64,000 nt of DNA, taken from assembly GCF_025146565.1 (NCBI RefSeq), contig NZ_CP102258.1:4142510-4206509 (forward strand), in the 5' to 3' direction. The first letter of the stretch is position 1; each line of letters opens with the position of its first letter. Below, in pieces: positions 38,045 through 46,668 of the stretch. A program made the translations under genes and the position numbers. The DNA is from Bacteroides eggerthii. GTDB taxonomy: Bacteria > Bacteroidota > Bacteroidia > Bacteroidales > Bacteroidaceae. Below the pieces are notes generated by a model that saw nothing but the letters and a program-made list of their open reading frames with translations, was not told the origin of the DNA and made no database searches.

Positions 38045-40117
38045 ATGAAAACTCATTTCAAGCATATACTCATTGTAGGCCTGTTAGGATTTAGCCTAAC
38101 TTCGTGTTCGGATTTCCTAGATGAGAAAGGTTATAATGCAGACTACAGTCATTATGAGACAGCGGCAGGTGTAGAGTCTCTTGTTGCATCATGTTATCAG
38201 AATGGACGTAGTATGTTCTCTACATCTAACACCCCTTCAGGTATCATTTTCCAAGAGATAGGTACGGATATGTATACTATTGGTGGTGATGGAGGTACAG
38301 ATTTTGCTCTCTATACCTCTACGATGAATCCCTCGAATGAAACTTTCTCAGCTTTTTGGACCAGTTGTTATAATGGGGTAGCACGTGTCAATTTAGGATT
38401 ACAATATCTTGCTTCAAATACAGAAATGAAAGAAGATATAAAAAATATTCGTGAAGGAGAATTAAAATTTTTACGTGCATATTACTATTCAGTATTAGCG
38501 ATTCATTATGGCGATTGCCCACTAGTGTTAGAACCAGTAGATCAACCGACATTTAATTTTACACGTGCACCTCAAAAAGATGTTTGGAAGCAAATTATAG
38601 ACGATGCTACTGATGCTTATAATTTGTTACCTTGGGCAGATGCCGAAGGTAAGGTAACCGGAGATTATGGACGTGCAAGTAAGGGTGCAGCTGGTCATCT
38701 GTTAGCAAAAGCTTATATGTTTCGTTATAGTCAGAAATGGGCAGGTAGCCAGTCCGATACTCATATGAATGAAGAACGAGGGGGCGAGAATACAGATCTT
38801 GACAAGGCGATTGAATATGCAAGTGCTGTATGCCATTTCGGTGCTGAAGCTGGAAGTGGAAGTTTACATAACTTAGCTCCAGATTATTCTGACTTATGGC
38901 GTTTTGACCCTAAGACAGGTGGTCCTACTCCTGATGACTATGCAGGTTCTGAAGTATTATTCAATATTCAATTCTCTACTGATCATTTTTATAATAATCA
39001 ATTAGCTACGGATGTGAATACAGGAGGAAACTGGCTTCATATGATGTTTACTAGCCAGGCAGAAGGTATGCCTCTGAACACTGTAAACGGAAATGGCTCT
39101 GAAACAGTAAAATGGGGCATAAGCAATGGTATTGGACGAGATCTTATAACAGGACGTCCTTGGAGAAGAGCTTCACCTACTCCCTTTCTATACGAGGATA
39201 ATGGATTGTATGGTCCTCAATATTATAAGAGTAATAAACATGGAAAACTAATAGATGCACGCTTATATAAATCACATATTTGGGTATATTATTGTAATTC
39301 TGAACCGAATGTTCCTTGGGAGAGTTTTTCTAATGCAGTTGGTAATTTTGATCCTATTAATATTGGAAAAATAAAAGGTGAAAATCGTTATACTATAGGG
39401 GATACTGCAATTGTATTTTCTATGGAAGACGTAAATAAGCGTTTTTCAACAGGAACAAGATCTGAAAAATTAGCTTATGCACGCGCTATAGAACCATATT
39501 GGTATATACCGATGCAATCAATTAATAGGCCAGGATTGAATGAAAGAGGGGATCGTGATGGTATTAGAAATACTTATCCTTCATTGATTAAATATTTAGA
39601 TAGTCGACGCACATCGGCTAATGATCAAAGTGGTTATCGCGATTATTTCTGTTATCGTTTAGCTGAAACATATATCATATTGGCGGAGGCGTTTGCCTTG
39701 AAAGGAGATTATGCCAATTCAGCTGCTGCTTTGAATATAGTACGTGAACGTGCAGCATGGAAAGAGGGTGAAATGAAAACGCCTAATTTTTATAAATATG
39801 ATGGTGGAGATCCTGCAGACATTAGCAAATCTACTATTGAGGATATGAAAGTATCGGCTGATTTTATAAGCCAAATGGATGAAGAAGAAAAACTTATATT
39901 TTTCTTAGATGAATATGGACGTGAAATGGAAGGCGAATTGCATCGTTTTGAACAATTAGTTCGTAATGGCGCAGATTTCTTTGTGAAAAGAATAAAAGAA
40001 CGTAATGAACTTGCTAGAGAAAACATAAAACCTTTCCACCGTTTCCGCCCTATTCCACAAAAACATATAGATCGTTTGGAACCAGCTGATCCAAATCCAC
40101 AAAACTATGGTTATTAA
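38045..40117 (+). CDS. SusD/RagB-family surface glycan-binding lipoprotein
   Basis: 690 residues. Lipobox LTSC with C21 as the lipidated residue, so it is an outer-membrane surface lipoprotein. The N-terminus SDFLDEKGYNADYSHYETAAGVESLVASCYQ and the C-terminal YRLAETYIILAEAFALKGD helix pair are typical of the TPR-like SusD fold, and the ending PIPQKHIDRLEPADPNPQNYGY is a standard SusD finish. It binds glycan and caps the SusC barrel. Like susC-2 it is A/T-rich in third positions. A strong hairpin terminator follows, so the oxidoreductase cassette downstream may need read-through or its own promoter. Confidence 0.97.
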   Translation: MKTHFKHILIVGLLGFSLTSCSDFLDEKGYNADYSHYETAAGVESLVASCYQNGRSMFSTSNTPSGIIFQEIGTDMYTIGGDGGTDFALYTSTMNPSNETFSAFWTSCYNGVARVNLGLQYLASNTEMKEDIKNIREGELKFLRAYYYSVLAIHYGDCPLVLEPVDQPTFNFTRAPQKDVWKQIIDDATDAYNLLPWADAEGKVTGDYGRASKGAAGHLLAKAYMFRYSQKWAGSQSDTHMNEERGGENTDLDKAIEYASAVCHFGAEAGSGSLHNLAPDYSDLWRFDPKTGGPTPDDYAGSEVLFNIQFSTDHFYNNQLATDVNTGGNWLHMMFTSQAEGMPLNTVNGNGSETVKWGISNGIGRDLITGRPWRRASPTPFLYEDNGLYGPQYYKSNKHGKLIDARLYKSHIWVYYCNSEPNVPWESFSNAVGNFDPINIGKIKGENRYTIGDTAIVFSMEDVNKRFSTGTRSEKLAYARAIEPYWYIPMQSINRPGLNERGDRDGIRNTYPSLIKYLDSRRTSANDQSGYRDYFCYRLAETYIILAEAFALKGDYANSAAALNIVRERAAWKEGEMKTPNFYKYDGGDPADISKSTIEDMKVSADFISQMDEEEKLIFFLDEYGREMEGELHRFEQLVRNGADFFVKRIKERNELARENIKPFHRFRPIPQKHIDRLEPADPNPQNYGY

Positions 40118-40153
40118 CAGTACAGGTATAAAGATCATATCTCAGGGGTAACA

Positions 40154-40200
40154 CTTCGACATGCCGTTCTCGTATTCTGAGAACGGCATCTTGAAGTTTT
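40154..40200 (+). terminator. Intrinsic terminator after susD-2
   Basis: ATGCCGTTCTC (40161-40171) pairs perfectly with GAGAACGGCAT (40179-40189) around a 7-nt loop. Outer CTTC/GAAG pairing extends it and TTTT follows. Confidence 0.8.
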
Positions 40201-40494
40201 TAAATGACATATAGTAATTTACAAACGCTCCAATTATGGCCATAAAAAGGTAAAAGCAAATGACACCTATTCATAATATATATTCAAAAGCTCTTGAAGA
40301 AAAGCTCTAATATTAAAGTACCCATCAGAATGATGGATAGGATAGTCTTAAATTAGAGGTAAAGAAAAATACCATCAAGAAATATGGAATTATGCATTAT
40401 AGGAGTCTTTTGCATATTTATCATAGCATAATATTTTTTAACATAATTACTATTCAAATAAACGACCTTATTAATTTTTACAGATACCTAGATT
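40201..40494. other. Interval before the oxidoreductase cassette
   Basis: AT-rich, no gene. I find no exact TAnnTTTG box and no ACAAAA direct repeat here, so the promoter of the downstream cassette is not identified. Confidence 0.4.
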
Positions 40495-41787
40495 ATGAAA
40501 GATGCATTGATTAACAGGCGGGAGTTTTTGAGAAACTTAGGAGTTATAGGTGCGGGCGCCTTATTGTCCATGAGTCCATGGCTTTCTGTTTTTTCAGAAG
40601 TTGTAGAGACATCGGGTGAAAAATGCCGTCTGGCGATTATAGGTACGGGGTCAAGGGGACGTTTCCTGATGAGTTTTTTGTTGCAGAATCCTAAGGTGGA
40701 GATTGTTGCATTGTGCGACATATATCAACCTTCTATGGAAAAAGCATTGAATCTGGTTCGGGAAGCCAAGGTATATACAGATTATCGGAAAGTCTTGGAA
40801 AATAAGACTGTTGATGCGGTATTGGTGGCCACTCCTCTTAATCTCCACTGTCAGATAGTGCTGGATGCTTTCGATGCGGGGAAGCATGTTTTTTGTGAGA
40901 AATCGATAGGCTTTACTATGGAGGAATGTTTTCGCATCTATAAGAAGCATATCAGTACAGGCAAAGTGTTTTTCACAGGACAACAGCGGCTGTTCGATCC
41001 ACGCTATATCAAAGCAATGGAGATGATTCATGCAGGCACTTTCGGTGAGATAAATGCGATCCGTACATTCTGGTACCGGAATGGAGATTGGCGAAGAGAA
41101 GTACCTTCATCAGATCTGGAGCGTCTGATCAATTGGCGTTTATATCGTGAATATTCTAAAGGACTGATGACAGAACTGGCCTGTCATCAGCTGCAGATCG
41201 GGAGCTGGGCGTTGCAAGAGTTACCGGTTAAGGTAATGGGACATGGGGCAATAACTTATTGGAAGGACGGCCGGGAAGTATATGATAATGTAAGTTGCAT
41301 ATATGTGTTTGAGAATGGAAAAAAAATGACATTCGACTCTGTTATCTCTAATAAGTTTTATGGTTTGGAGGAACAAATCATGGGCAGCCTGGGAACAATA
41401 GAGCTTGAAAAGGGTAAATACTATTTCGAGAATGTCCCACCTGCACCCGGTTTTTTGCAGATGATCAATGAATGGGAAAATAAGGTGTTTGATTCCCTGT
41501 CTTTTGCCGGAACTAGCTGGGCTCCCGAAACAGCAAATGGGAACAATGGGGAATTCATCTTAGGTGAAAGGCCTAAGTCGGATGGTACATCCTTGCTGCT
41601 GGAAGCTTTTGTAGAGGCAGTTATTACCCGAAAACAACCCAAGCGTATAGCCGAAGAAGGCTACTATGCAAGTATGCTCTGTTTACTGGGTGACCGGGCC
41701 TTGCAAGAACAACGCACCCTTAGCTTTCCTGATGAATATAAAATAGATTACTTAAATCATCATTCTAAAGCAGATAAACAAATATGA
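40495..41787 (+). CDS. Tat-exported Gfo/Idh/MocA-family oxidoreductase (1)
   Basis: 430 residues. A twin-arginine leader (NRREFLRNLG then a hydrophobic stretch, about 1-35) implies export in folded form with its nicotinamide cofactor bound. The Rossmann motif is AIIGTGSRGRFLM near residue 47 and the family signature is HVFCEKSIGFTMEE near 132. The C-terminal alpha/beta domain carries TELACHQLQIGSWAL, where His may act in catalysis. Members oxidise sugars or glycosides, often at C3. With the second oxidoreductase and DUF1080 protein it resembles the oxidation-elimination glycan cleavage cassette described in Bacteroides thetaiotaomicron (BT2156-BT2160 region, from memory). Which of the two enzymes oxidises and which reduces is unknown. 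Its stop overlaps the next start by 4 bp. Confidence 0.9.
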   Translation: MKDALINRREFLRNLGVIGAGALLSMSPWLSVFSEVVETSGEKCRLAIIGTGSRGRFLMSFLLQNPKVEIVALCDIYQPSMEKALNLVREAKVYTDYRKVLENKTVDAVLVATPLNLHCQIVLDAFDAGKHVFCEKSIGFTMEECFRIYKKHISTGKVFFTGQQRLFDPRYIKAMEMIHAGTFGEINAIRTFWYRNGDWRREVPSSDLERLINWRLYREYSKGLMTELACHQLQIGSWALQELPVKVMGHGAITYWKDGREVYDNVSCIYVFENGKKMTFDSVISNKFYGLEEQIMGSLGTIELEKGKYYFENVPPAPGFLQMINEWENKVFDSLSFAGTSWAPETANGNNGEFILGERPKSDGTSLLLEAFVEAVITRKQPKRIAEEGYYASMLCLLGDRALQEQRTLSFPDEYKIDYLNHHSKADKQI

Positions 41788-42041
41788 AAGACACACTCAT
41801 CACTGCACACCGGAAAAAGGTGGAACTGCTGACTTGGTTGGTATGTTTCGTTATGGCCAACTTATTGAATCTGTATGCAATTATTGCTTATAAGACTTCT
41901 TTTCTGGAGGTGCTAACATCCTTTTTTTACGTCATTATGTTTTCGTGCGTGCTTTATGTAATATGGAGTGTATTACGTCTCGTCATTTACGGAGTGCGAA
42001 CCTTTCTTGTATTCCTCAAAAATAGAACATACAATAAATAA
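41784..42041 (+). CDS. Small two-helix membrane protein in the oxidoreductase cassette
   Basis: 85 residues; family not recognised. Two predicted membrane spans (about 15-36, LLTWLVCFVMANLLNLYAII; and about 44-72, FFYVIMFSCVLYVIWSVLRLVI) with a short basic tail. The start ATG overlaps the stop of the upstream oxidoreductase (ATGA), and the next gene begins 21 bp after its stop, so it is translationally coupled within the cassette. It may anchor or help the exported oxidoreductases, or feed them electrons; this is speculation. The tight overlap supports a real gene. Confidence 0.75.
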   Translation: MKDTLITAHRKKVELLTWLVCFVMANLLNLYAIIAYKTSFLEVLTSFFYVIMFSCVLYVIWSVLRLVIYGVRTFLVFLKNRTYNK

Positions 42042-42062
42042 CTTAATAAATACTGGAAAAAT

Positions 42063-43484
42063 ATGACAACACGAAGAGACTTTCTAAAAACAATGACAAT
42101 GGCTTCTGCAGGACTGGCACTGGGAACGGGAGATCTGTTGGGAGCTCCTATTTCTGTATCGCAAAGAAAAGCTGCAGCAGATAAGGTGAAGATCGCTTAT
42201 GTGGGTATTGGAAATCGCGGTGAGCAAATTATTGGTGACTTTGCCCGTACGGGTATGGTAGAAGTAGTAGCTTTATGTGATGTTGATATGGGTGCCCCCC
42301 ATACTCAAAAAGTGATGAACATGTATCCGAAGGCGAAGCGTTTCCGCGATTTTCGTCAGATGTTTGATAAGGCTGGCAATGACTTTGACGCTGTGGCTAT
42401 AGCCACCCCCGACCACTCCCACTTTCCTATCACCATGCTGGCTTTGGCATCCGGTAAGCATGTCTATGTGGAAAAGCCTCTGGCGCGTACATTCTATGAG
42501 GCGGAACTGCTTATGCAGGCTGCATTGAAACGTCCTAATCTGGTAACTCAGGTAGGAAATCAAGGGCATTCGGAAGCCAATTATTTCCAGTTTAAGGCTT
42601 GGATGGATGCGGGTATAATCAAAGATGTGACTGCTGTGACTGCACACATGAATAACCCGCGCCGTTGGCATGGCTGGGATTCCGGTATTTATAAACTTCC
42701 ATCAGGGCAGCAGCTACCCAATGATATGGACTGGGACACATGGTTGGGAGTTGTCCCATACCACGAATATAATAAGGATTATCATTTGGGACAGTGGCGT
42801 TGCTGGTATGATTTTGGCATGGGATGCTTAGGTGACTGGGGAGCGCATATTCTAGATACGGTTCATGAGTTCTTAGAGCTGGGCCTGCCATATGAAGTAT
42901 CAATGCAATATGCTAACGGGCATAACGACTATTTTTTCCCTTACTCTTCTACCATTCTCTTCCGTTTTCCACAGCGTAAAGGAATGCCGCCGGTAGATAT
43001 CACCTGGTATGATGGTTTGGATAATTTACCTCCCATTCCGGAAGGCTATGGGGTGTCAGGCCTTGATCCCAATATTCCCAAAACAAATCAGGGAGACACA
43101 CCGGCTGCCAAATTAAACCCGGGAAAGATTATTTATACAAAAGACCTGGTTTTTAAAGGAGGAAGCCATGGCAGTACTCTTTCTATTATACCGGAAGAAA
43201 AAGCAAAAGAAATGGCAGGCATACTTCCTGAAATACCAAAAAGTCCATCAAATCATTTCGAAAACTTTTTATTGGCTTGCATGGGACAGGAAAAAACTCG
43301 TTCTCCATTTGAAATTAACGGAGTGCTGAGCCAGGTCTTCTCATTGGGAGTAATAGCACAGCGTTTGAACACCAGACTGTTCTTTGATTCACGTATGAAA
43401 CAGATTACAAATAATGAATTTGCCAATGCGATGCTGATTGGAACACCTCCTCGTAAGGGTTGGGATGAATTTTATAAATTATAA
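42063..43484 (+). CDS. Tat-exported Gfo/Idh/MocA-family oxidoreductase (2)
   Basis: 473 residues, a second family member with its own twin-arginine leader (TTRRDFLKTMTMASAGLALG). Rossmann motif AYVGIGNRGEQII near residue 45; signature HVYVEKPLARTFYEAE near 137; GMGCLGDWGAHILDTVHEF near 258 contains the likely catalytic Asp/His pair. The sequence is clearly different from the first oxidoreductase, so the two may catalyse opposite or successive redox steps on a glycoside. It lies 27 bp before the DUF1080 gene and belongs to the same transcription unit. Confidence 0.92.
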   Translation: MTTRRDFLKTMTMASAGLALGTGDLLGAPISVSQRKAAADKVKIAYVGIGNRGEQIIGDFARTGMVEVVALCDVDMGAPHTQKVMNMYPKAKRFRDFRQMFDKAGNDFDAVAIATPDHSHFPITMLALASGKHVYVEKPLARTFYEAELLMQAALKRPNLVTQVGNQGHSEANYFQFKAWMDAGIIKDVTAVTAHMNNPRRWHGWDSGIYKLPSGQQLPNDMDWDTWLGVVPYHEYNKDYHLGQWRCWYDFGMGCLGDWGAHILDTVHEFLELGLPYEVSMQYANGHNDYFFPYSSTILFRFPQRKGMPPVDITWYDGLDNLPPIPEGYGVSGLDPNIPKTNQGDTPAAKLNPGKIIYTKDLVFKGGSHGSTLSIIPEEKAKEMAGILPEIPKSPSNHFENFLLACMGQEKTRSPFEINGVLSQVFSLGVIAQRLNTRLFFDSRMKQITNNEFANAMLIGTPPRKGWDEFYKL

Positions 43485-43511
43485 TGTTACTTATTTAATA
43501 AATATACTGGT

Positions 43512-44852
43512 ATGAAAAGAGTTTACTTATTGCTTTTGTGCTTGTTTTCTGTTTTGGTTATACAGGCTCAAAACTGGGAATATATTTTTAATGGCAAGAA
43601 CCTGAAAGGTTGGAAAAAACTGAATGGGAAAGCTGAATATAAAGTTATGGATGGTACGATTGTGGGGATCTCAAAGCTGGGCACGCCTAACACTTTCTTG
43701 GCTACTCAGGAGCAGTATGGTGATTTTATCTTGGAATTTGATTTTAAGATTGATGAAGGGTTGAACTCCGGTGTACAATTGCGTAGTGAAAGCAAGAAGG
43801 ATTATCAAAAAGGCCGAGTGCATGGCTATCAATTTGAGATTGATCCTTCCGAACGCGCCTGGTCGGGAGGTATTTACGATGAGGCCCGTCGTAATTGGCT
43901 TTATCCGCTGACTTGGAATCCGCAGGCCAAAACAGCCTTTAAAAGTAAGGAATGGAACAAAGCACGTGTTGAAGCGTTTGGCAACTCCATTGCCACGTGG
44001 ATAAACGGAGTTCCATGTGCCAATATTTGGGATGACATGACTCTTTCAGGCTTCATAGCCTTGCAGGTACATGCTATTGCCAGTGCAGCTGATGAAGGGA
44101 AAACTGTCCGTTGGAAGAATATACGTATTTGTACTACCAATGTAGAACGCTATTTGACTCCAGTCAAAGCACCGGAGATTAATGTGATTTCTAACACTCT
44201 TTCTCCAGATGAAGTAAAAAATGGTTGGACACTTCTTTGGGATGGTAAAACCTCGGAAGGTTGGCGGGGTGCAAGAATTGATGCCTTCCCTAAGAAAGGT
44301 TGGGTCATGGAAAATGGTATTCTGAAAGTCCTAAAAAGTGGCGGTGCGGAATCAGCAAATGGTGGTGATATAGTGACAGAGCAAGAATATAAGAACTTTA
44401 TTCTTAAAGTAGATTTTAAGATCACTGAAGGAGCTAACAGCGGTATAAAGTATTTTGTTAATCCGGGCATGAATAGGGGAGCCGGATCGGCTATCGGATG
44501 CGAATTTCAGATATTGGACGATGACAAACACCCTGATGCAAAATTGGGAGTGAAAGGAAATCGACAATTAGGTTCACTTTATGATCTGATTCCAGCTCCG
44601 GCAAATAAGCCTTTCAATAAGAAAGATTTTAATACAGCTATGATTATTGTGAGAGATAATCATGTGGAGCATTGGCTGAATGGAGTGAAGCTAATAGAAT
44701 ATACCCGTCAGAATGAAATGTGGAATGCTTTGGTAGCATACAGTAAGTATAAAAACTGGGAGAATTTTGGTAATTCGGAATATGGGAATATTTTGCTGCA
44801 AGACCATGGAGATGAAGTATGGTTTAAAAATATTAAAATTAAAGTGTTGTAG
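43512..44852 (+). CDS. Secreted protein with two DUF1080 domains (3-keto-disaccharide hydrolase/lyase-like)
   Basis: 446 residues. Sec signal peptide (about 1-19, ending VIQAQ). Two related concanavalin-like domains, about 20-215 ([17 protein letters not shown]) and about 235-446 ([17 protein letters not shown]). Each has an FIL.(F/V)DFKI.EG.NSG(V/I)(Q/K) core and a late W..(R/I)(V/I)...(N/D) strand, so the gene is an internal duplication. DUF1080 proteins cleave glycosides already oxidised at C3, by elimination or hydrolysis, next to Gfo/Idh/MocA enzymes. Here this would cleave a linkage that GH115 or GH29 cannot. It ends the cassette and is followed by a terminator. Confidence 0.88.
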   Translation: MKRVYLLLLCLFSVLVIQAQNWEYIFNGKNLKGWKKLNGKAEYKVMDGTIVGISKLGTPNTFLATQEQYGDFILEFDFKIDEGLNSGVQLRSESKKDYQKGRVHGYQFEIDPSERAWSGGIYDEARRNWLYPLTWNPQAKTAFKSKEWNKARVEAFGNSIATWINGVPCANIWDDMTLSGFIALQVHAIASAADEGKTVRWKNIRICTTNVERYLTPVKAPEINVISNTLSPDEVKNGWTLLWDGKTSEGWRGARIDAFPKKGWVMENGILKVLKSGGAESANGGDIVTEQEYKNFILKVDFKITEGANSGIKYFVNPGMNRGAGSAIGCEFQILDDDKHPDAKLGVKGNRQLGSLYDLIPAPANKPFNKKDFNTAMIIVRDNHVEHWLNGVKLIEYTRQNEMWNALVAYSKYKNWENFGNSEYGNILLQDHGDEVWFKNIKIKVL

Positions 44853-44871
44853 TTAATTTTATATACATAGA

Positions 44872-44907
44872 AAAAGGTAAGTTATTAATTTGGGTAACTT
44901 ACCTTTT
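44872..44907 (+). terminator. Intrinsic terminator after the DUF1080 gene
   Basis: AAAAGGTAAGTT (44872-44883) is the reverse complement of 44896-44907, with a 12-nt loop and a terminal T-run. Confidence 0.8.
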
Positions 44908-45171
44908 CACTATTTATATAGAATAAGAATGTCTGACTGTTTCAAGTAATAACTCTTTAGAACAAAAGCGCATTACTAACCCTTATTTTGGTAAATTAGT
45001 TGAAAGGAAGTGATCTATCGCGGCAGTTACGGATAGTGAACTACGGCTCGTTCATCATAAGCTATTCCAACCTAATTATCAACACATTACAACTACTCTA
45101 ACTAGCCAGCAAATACAGAAACAGAAGCTAAAAATCCTTTTACTACCCGTATTAAAAAATAATACAGATAT
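44908..45171. other. Gene-free interval between PUL 2 and tRNA-Arg
   Basis: No supported open frame. It lies against the 3' end of a tRNA gene, a common integration site, but I see no repeat of the tRNA end and no integrase. Confidence 0.4.
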
Positions 45172-45211
45172 AAAAAATCCCTAATAATCTACTGATTATC
45201 AAGGATTTTTT
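45172..45211 (-). terminator. Terminator of tRNA-Arg
   Basis: AAAAAATCC (45172-45180) pairs with GGATTTTTT (45203-45211). An inner TAATAATC/GATTATCA pairing lengthens the stem. It begins 1-2 nt after the tRNA 3' end on the minus strand. Confidence 0.7.
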
Positions 45212-45212
45212 G

Positions 45213-45285
45213 TGACCCCGGTGCGATTCAAACGCACGACCTTCAGAACCGGAATCTGACGCTCTATTCACTAAGCTACGGAGCC
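45213..45285 (-). tRNA. tRNA-Arg (anticodon CCG)
   Basis: 73-nt cloverleaf on the minus strand. The acceptor stem GGCTCCG pairs with CGGGGTC (two G-T wobbles). The anticodon stem-loop is TCAGA-TTCCGGT-TCTGA with anticodon CCG. The T-arm has GTGCG-TTTGAAT-CGCAC and the discriminator is A. The 3' CCA is not encoded. It reads CGG codons. Confidence 0.93.
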
Positions 45286-45466
45286 TTAATTCGAGTGCAA
45301 AAGTAGAAAAAATCTCGGCATATTCCTAATGTTCATCACTTTTTCTATCTAGCAACATTCACTTTCTATATTATTATTTTGAGAGCACTACACGAGCACA
45401 TATATACATTTTGTTATTTTTTCGTTCAAAATAGCATCAATCATCAATATTATTTCTATCTTTGCC

Positions 45467-45474
45467 GAACAAAT
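45467..45474 (+). promoter_or_regulatory. -7 box of asnA (TATCTTTG)
   Basis: Exact TAnnTTTG match 26 bp before the asnA ATG. Confidence 0.6.
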
Positions 45475-45500
45475 TAACAAATGACATATAAATAAAACCT

Positions 45501-46538
45501 ATGAGTTACCTGATAAAACCCGAAGGATATAAACCTTTATTAGACTTAAAACAAACTGAATTAGGCATCAAACAGATTAAGGAGTTCTTCCAGTTGAACC
45601 TTTCATCCGAACTTCGTCTGCGTCGCGTCACCGCCCCTCTCTTTGTACTGAAAGGCATGGGTATCAACGACGATCTGAACGGAGTAGAGCGTGCCGTTTC
45701 CTTTCCTATCAAAGACTTAGGCGATGCACAAGCCGAAGTAGTGCATTCACTTGCCAAATGGAAACGCCTGACGCTTGCCGAATACCATATAGAATCAGGA
45801 TACGGAATCTATACCGACATGAATGCCATCCGCGCAGACGAAGAATTAGGCAATTTGCACTCTCTATATGTAGATCAATGGGACTGGGAACGTGTAATTA
45901 CCGACCAAGACCGTAACGTTGATTTCCTAAAAGAGATTGTCACCCGCATTTATGCTGCAATGGTCCGTACAGAATACATGGTATACGAAATGTACCCACA
46001 AATCAAGCCCTGTCTGCCACAGAAATTACATTTCATCCATGCGGAAGAACTCCGCCAGATGTACCCCAACTTAGAGCCGAAATGTCGTGAGCACGCCATT
46101 GCCAAGAAGTTTGGTGCTGTATTTATCATCGGCATCGGCTGCAAACTGGGCGACGGCAAAAAGCACGACGGGCGTGCTCCGGATTACGATGATTACACAA
46201 CCTCTGGACTGAACGGACTCCCCGGACTAAACGGCGATCTACTGTTATGGGACGATGTCCTGCAACGCAGCGTTGAATTATCATCAATGGGTATTCGCGT
46301 AGACAAGGAAGTACTTCTACGCCAGCTCAAACAGGAAGGTGAAGAGAAGCGTATGGGGCTTTATTTCCACAAGCGCTTAATGGAAGACGCACTGCCACTT
46401 TCCATCGGTGGAGGCATAGGACAGTCCCGGTTATGTATGTTCTACTTACGTAAAGCACACATCGGAGAAATACAAGCCAGCATCTGGCCCGAAGACATGC
46501 GCCGGGAATGTAAGGCACACAACATACATCTCATTTAA
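45501..46538 (+). CDS. asnA: Aspartate-ammonia ligase (asparagine synthetase A)
   Basis: Makes asparagine from aspartate, ammonia and ATP in the cytoplasm. 345 residues, similar to the E. coli enzyme (330). The class II synthetase-like fold shows ELRLRRVTAPLFV near residue 35, KWKRLTLAEYHIESGYGIYTDMNAIRADE near 90, LSIGGGIGQSRLCMFYLRKAHIGEIQASIWP near 300. The start follows a -7 box. The stop codon falls inside the left arm of a long inverted repeat that probably ends transcription. Confidence 0.97.
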   Translation: MSYLIKPEGYKPLLDLKQTELGIKQIKEFFQLNLSSELRLRRVTAPLFVLKGMGINDDLNGVERAVSFPIKDLGDAQAEVVHSLAKWKRLTLAEYHIESGYGIYTDMNAIRADEELGNLHSLYVDQWDWERVITDQDRNVDFLKEIVTRIYAAMVRTEYMVYEMYPQIKPCLPQKLHFIHAEELRQMYPNLEPKCREHAIAKKFGAVFIIGIGCKLGDGKKHDGRAPDYDDYTTSGLNGLPGLNGDLLLWDDVLQRSVELSSMGIRVDKEVLLRQLKQEGEEKRMGLYFHKRLMEDALPLSIGGGIGQSRLCMFYLRKAHIGEIQASIWPEDMRRECKAHNIHLI

Positions 46539-46632
46539 ATATTTCACCACAGAGTATACAAAGTACCGCAGAGTTTTTTAATACACTTGACAAAACTCTG
46601 CGGTACTTTGTATACTCTGTGGTGAAATATTT
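46537..46632. repeat. Perfect 41-bp inverted repeat between asnA and ung
   Basis: Arms 46537-46577 and 46592-46632 are exact reverse complements with a 14-nt loop. The arms contain CACCACAGAGTATACAAAG and TACCGCAGAG segments. The left arm starts in the asnA stop codon, and the right arm ends 2 bp before the presumed ung -7 box (TATCTTAG, 46634-46641). It would form a very stable hairpin in asnA mRNA and may act as a terminator. A CCACAGAGTACACAA segment near 14350 resembles part of one arm, so this may be a mobile or family repeat. Confidence 0.85.
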
Positions 46633-46668
46633 GTATCTTAGCACCCTAAATCACCAACACTTCCAATT

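Noticed and set aside
44908..45212. Possible integrated element next to the tRNA-Arg 3' end
   Set aside because: No integrase, no duplicated tRNA 3' segment and no coding relic could be seen.
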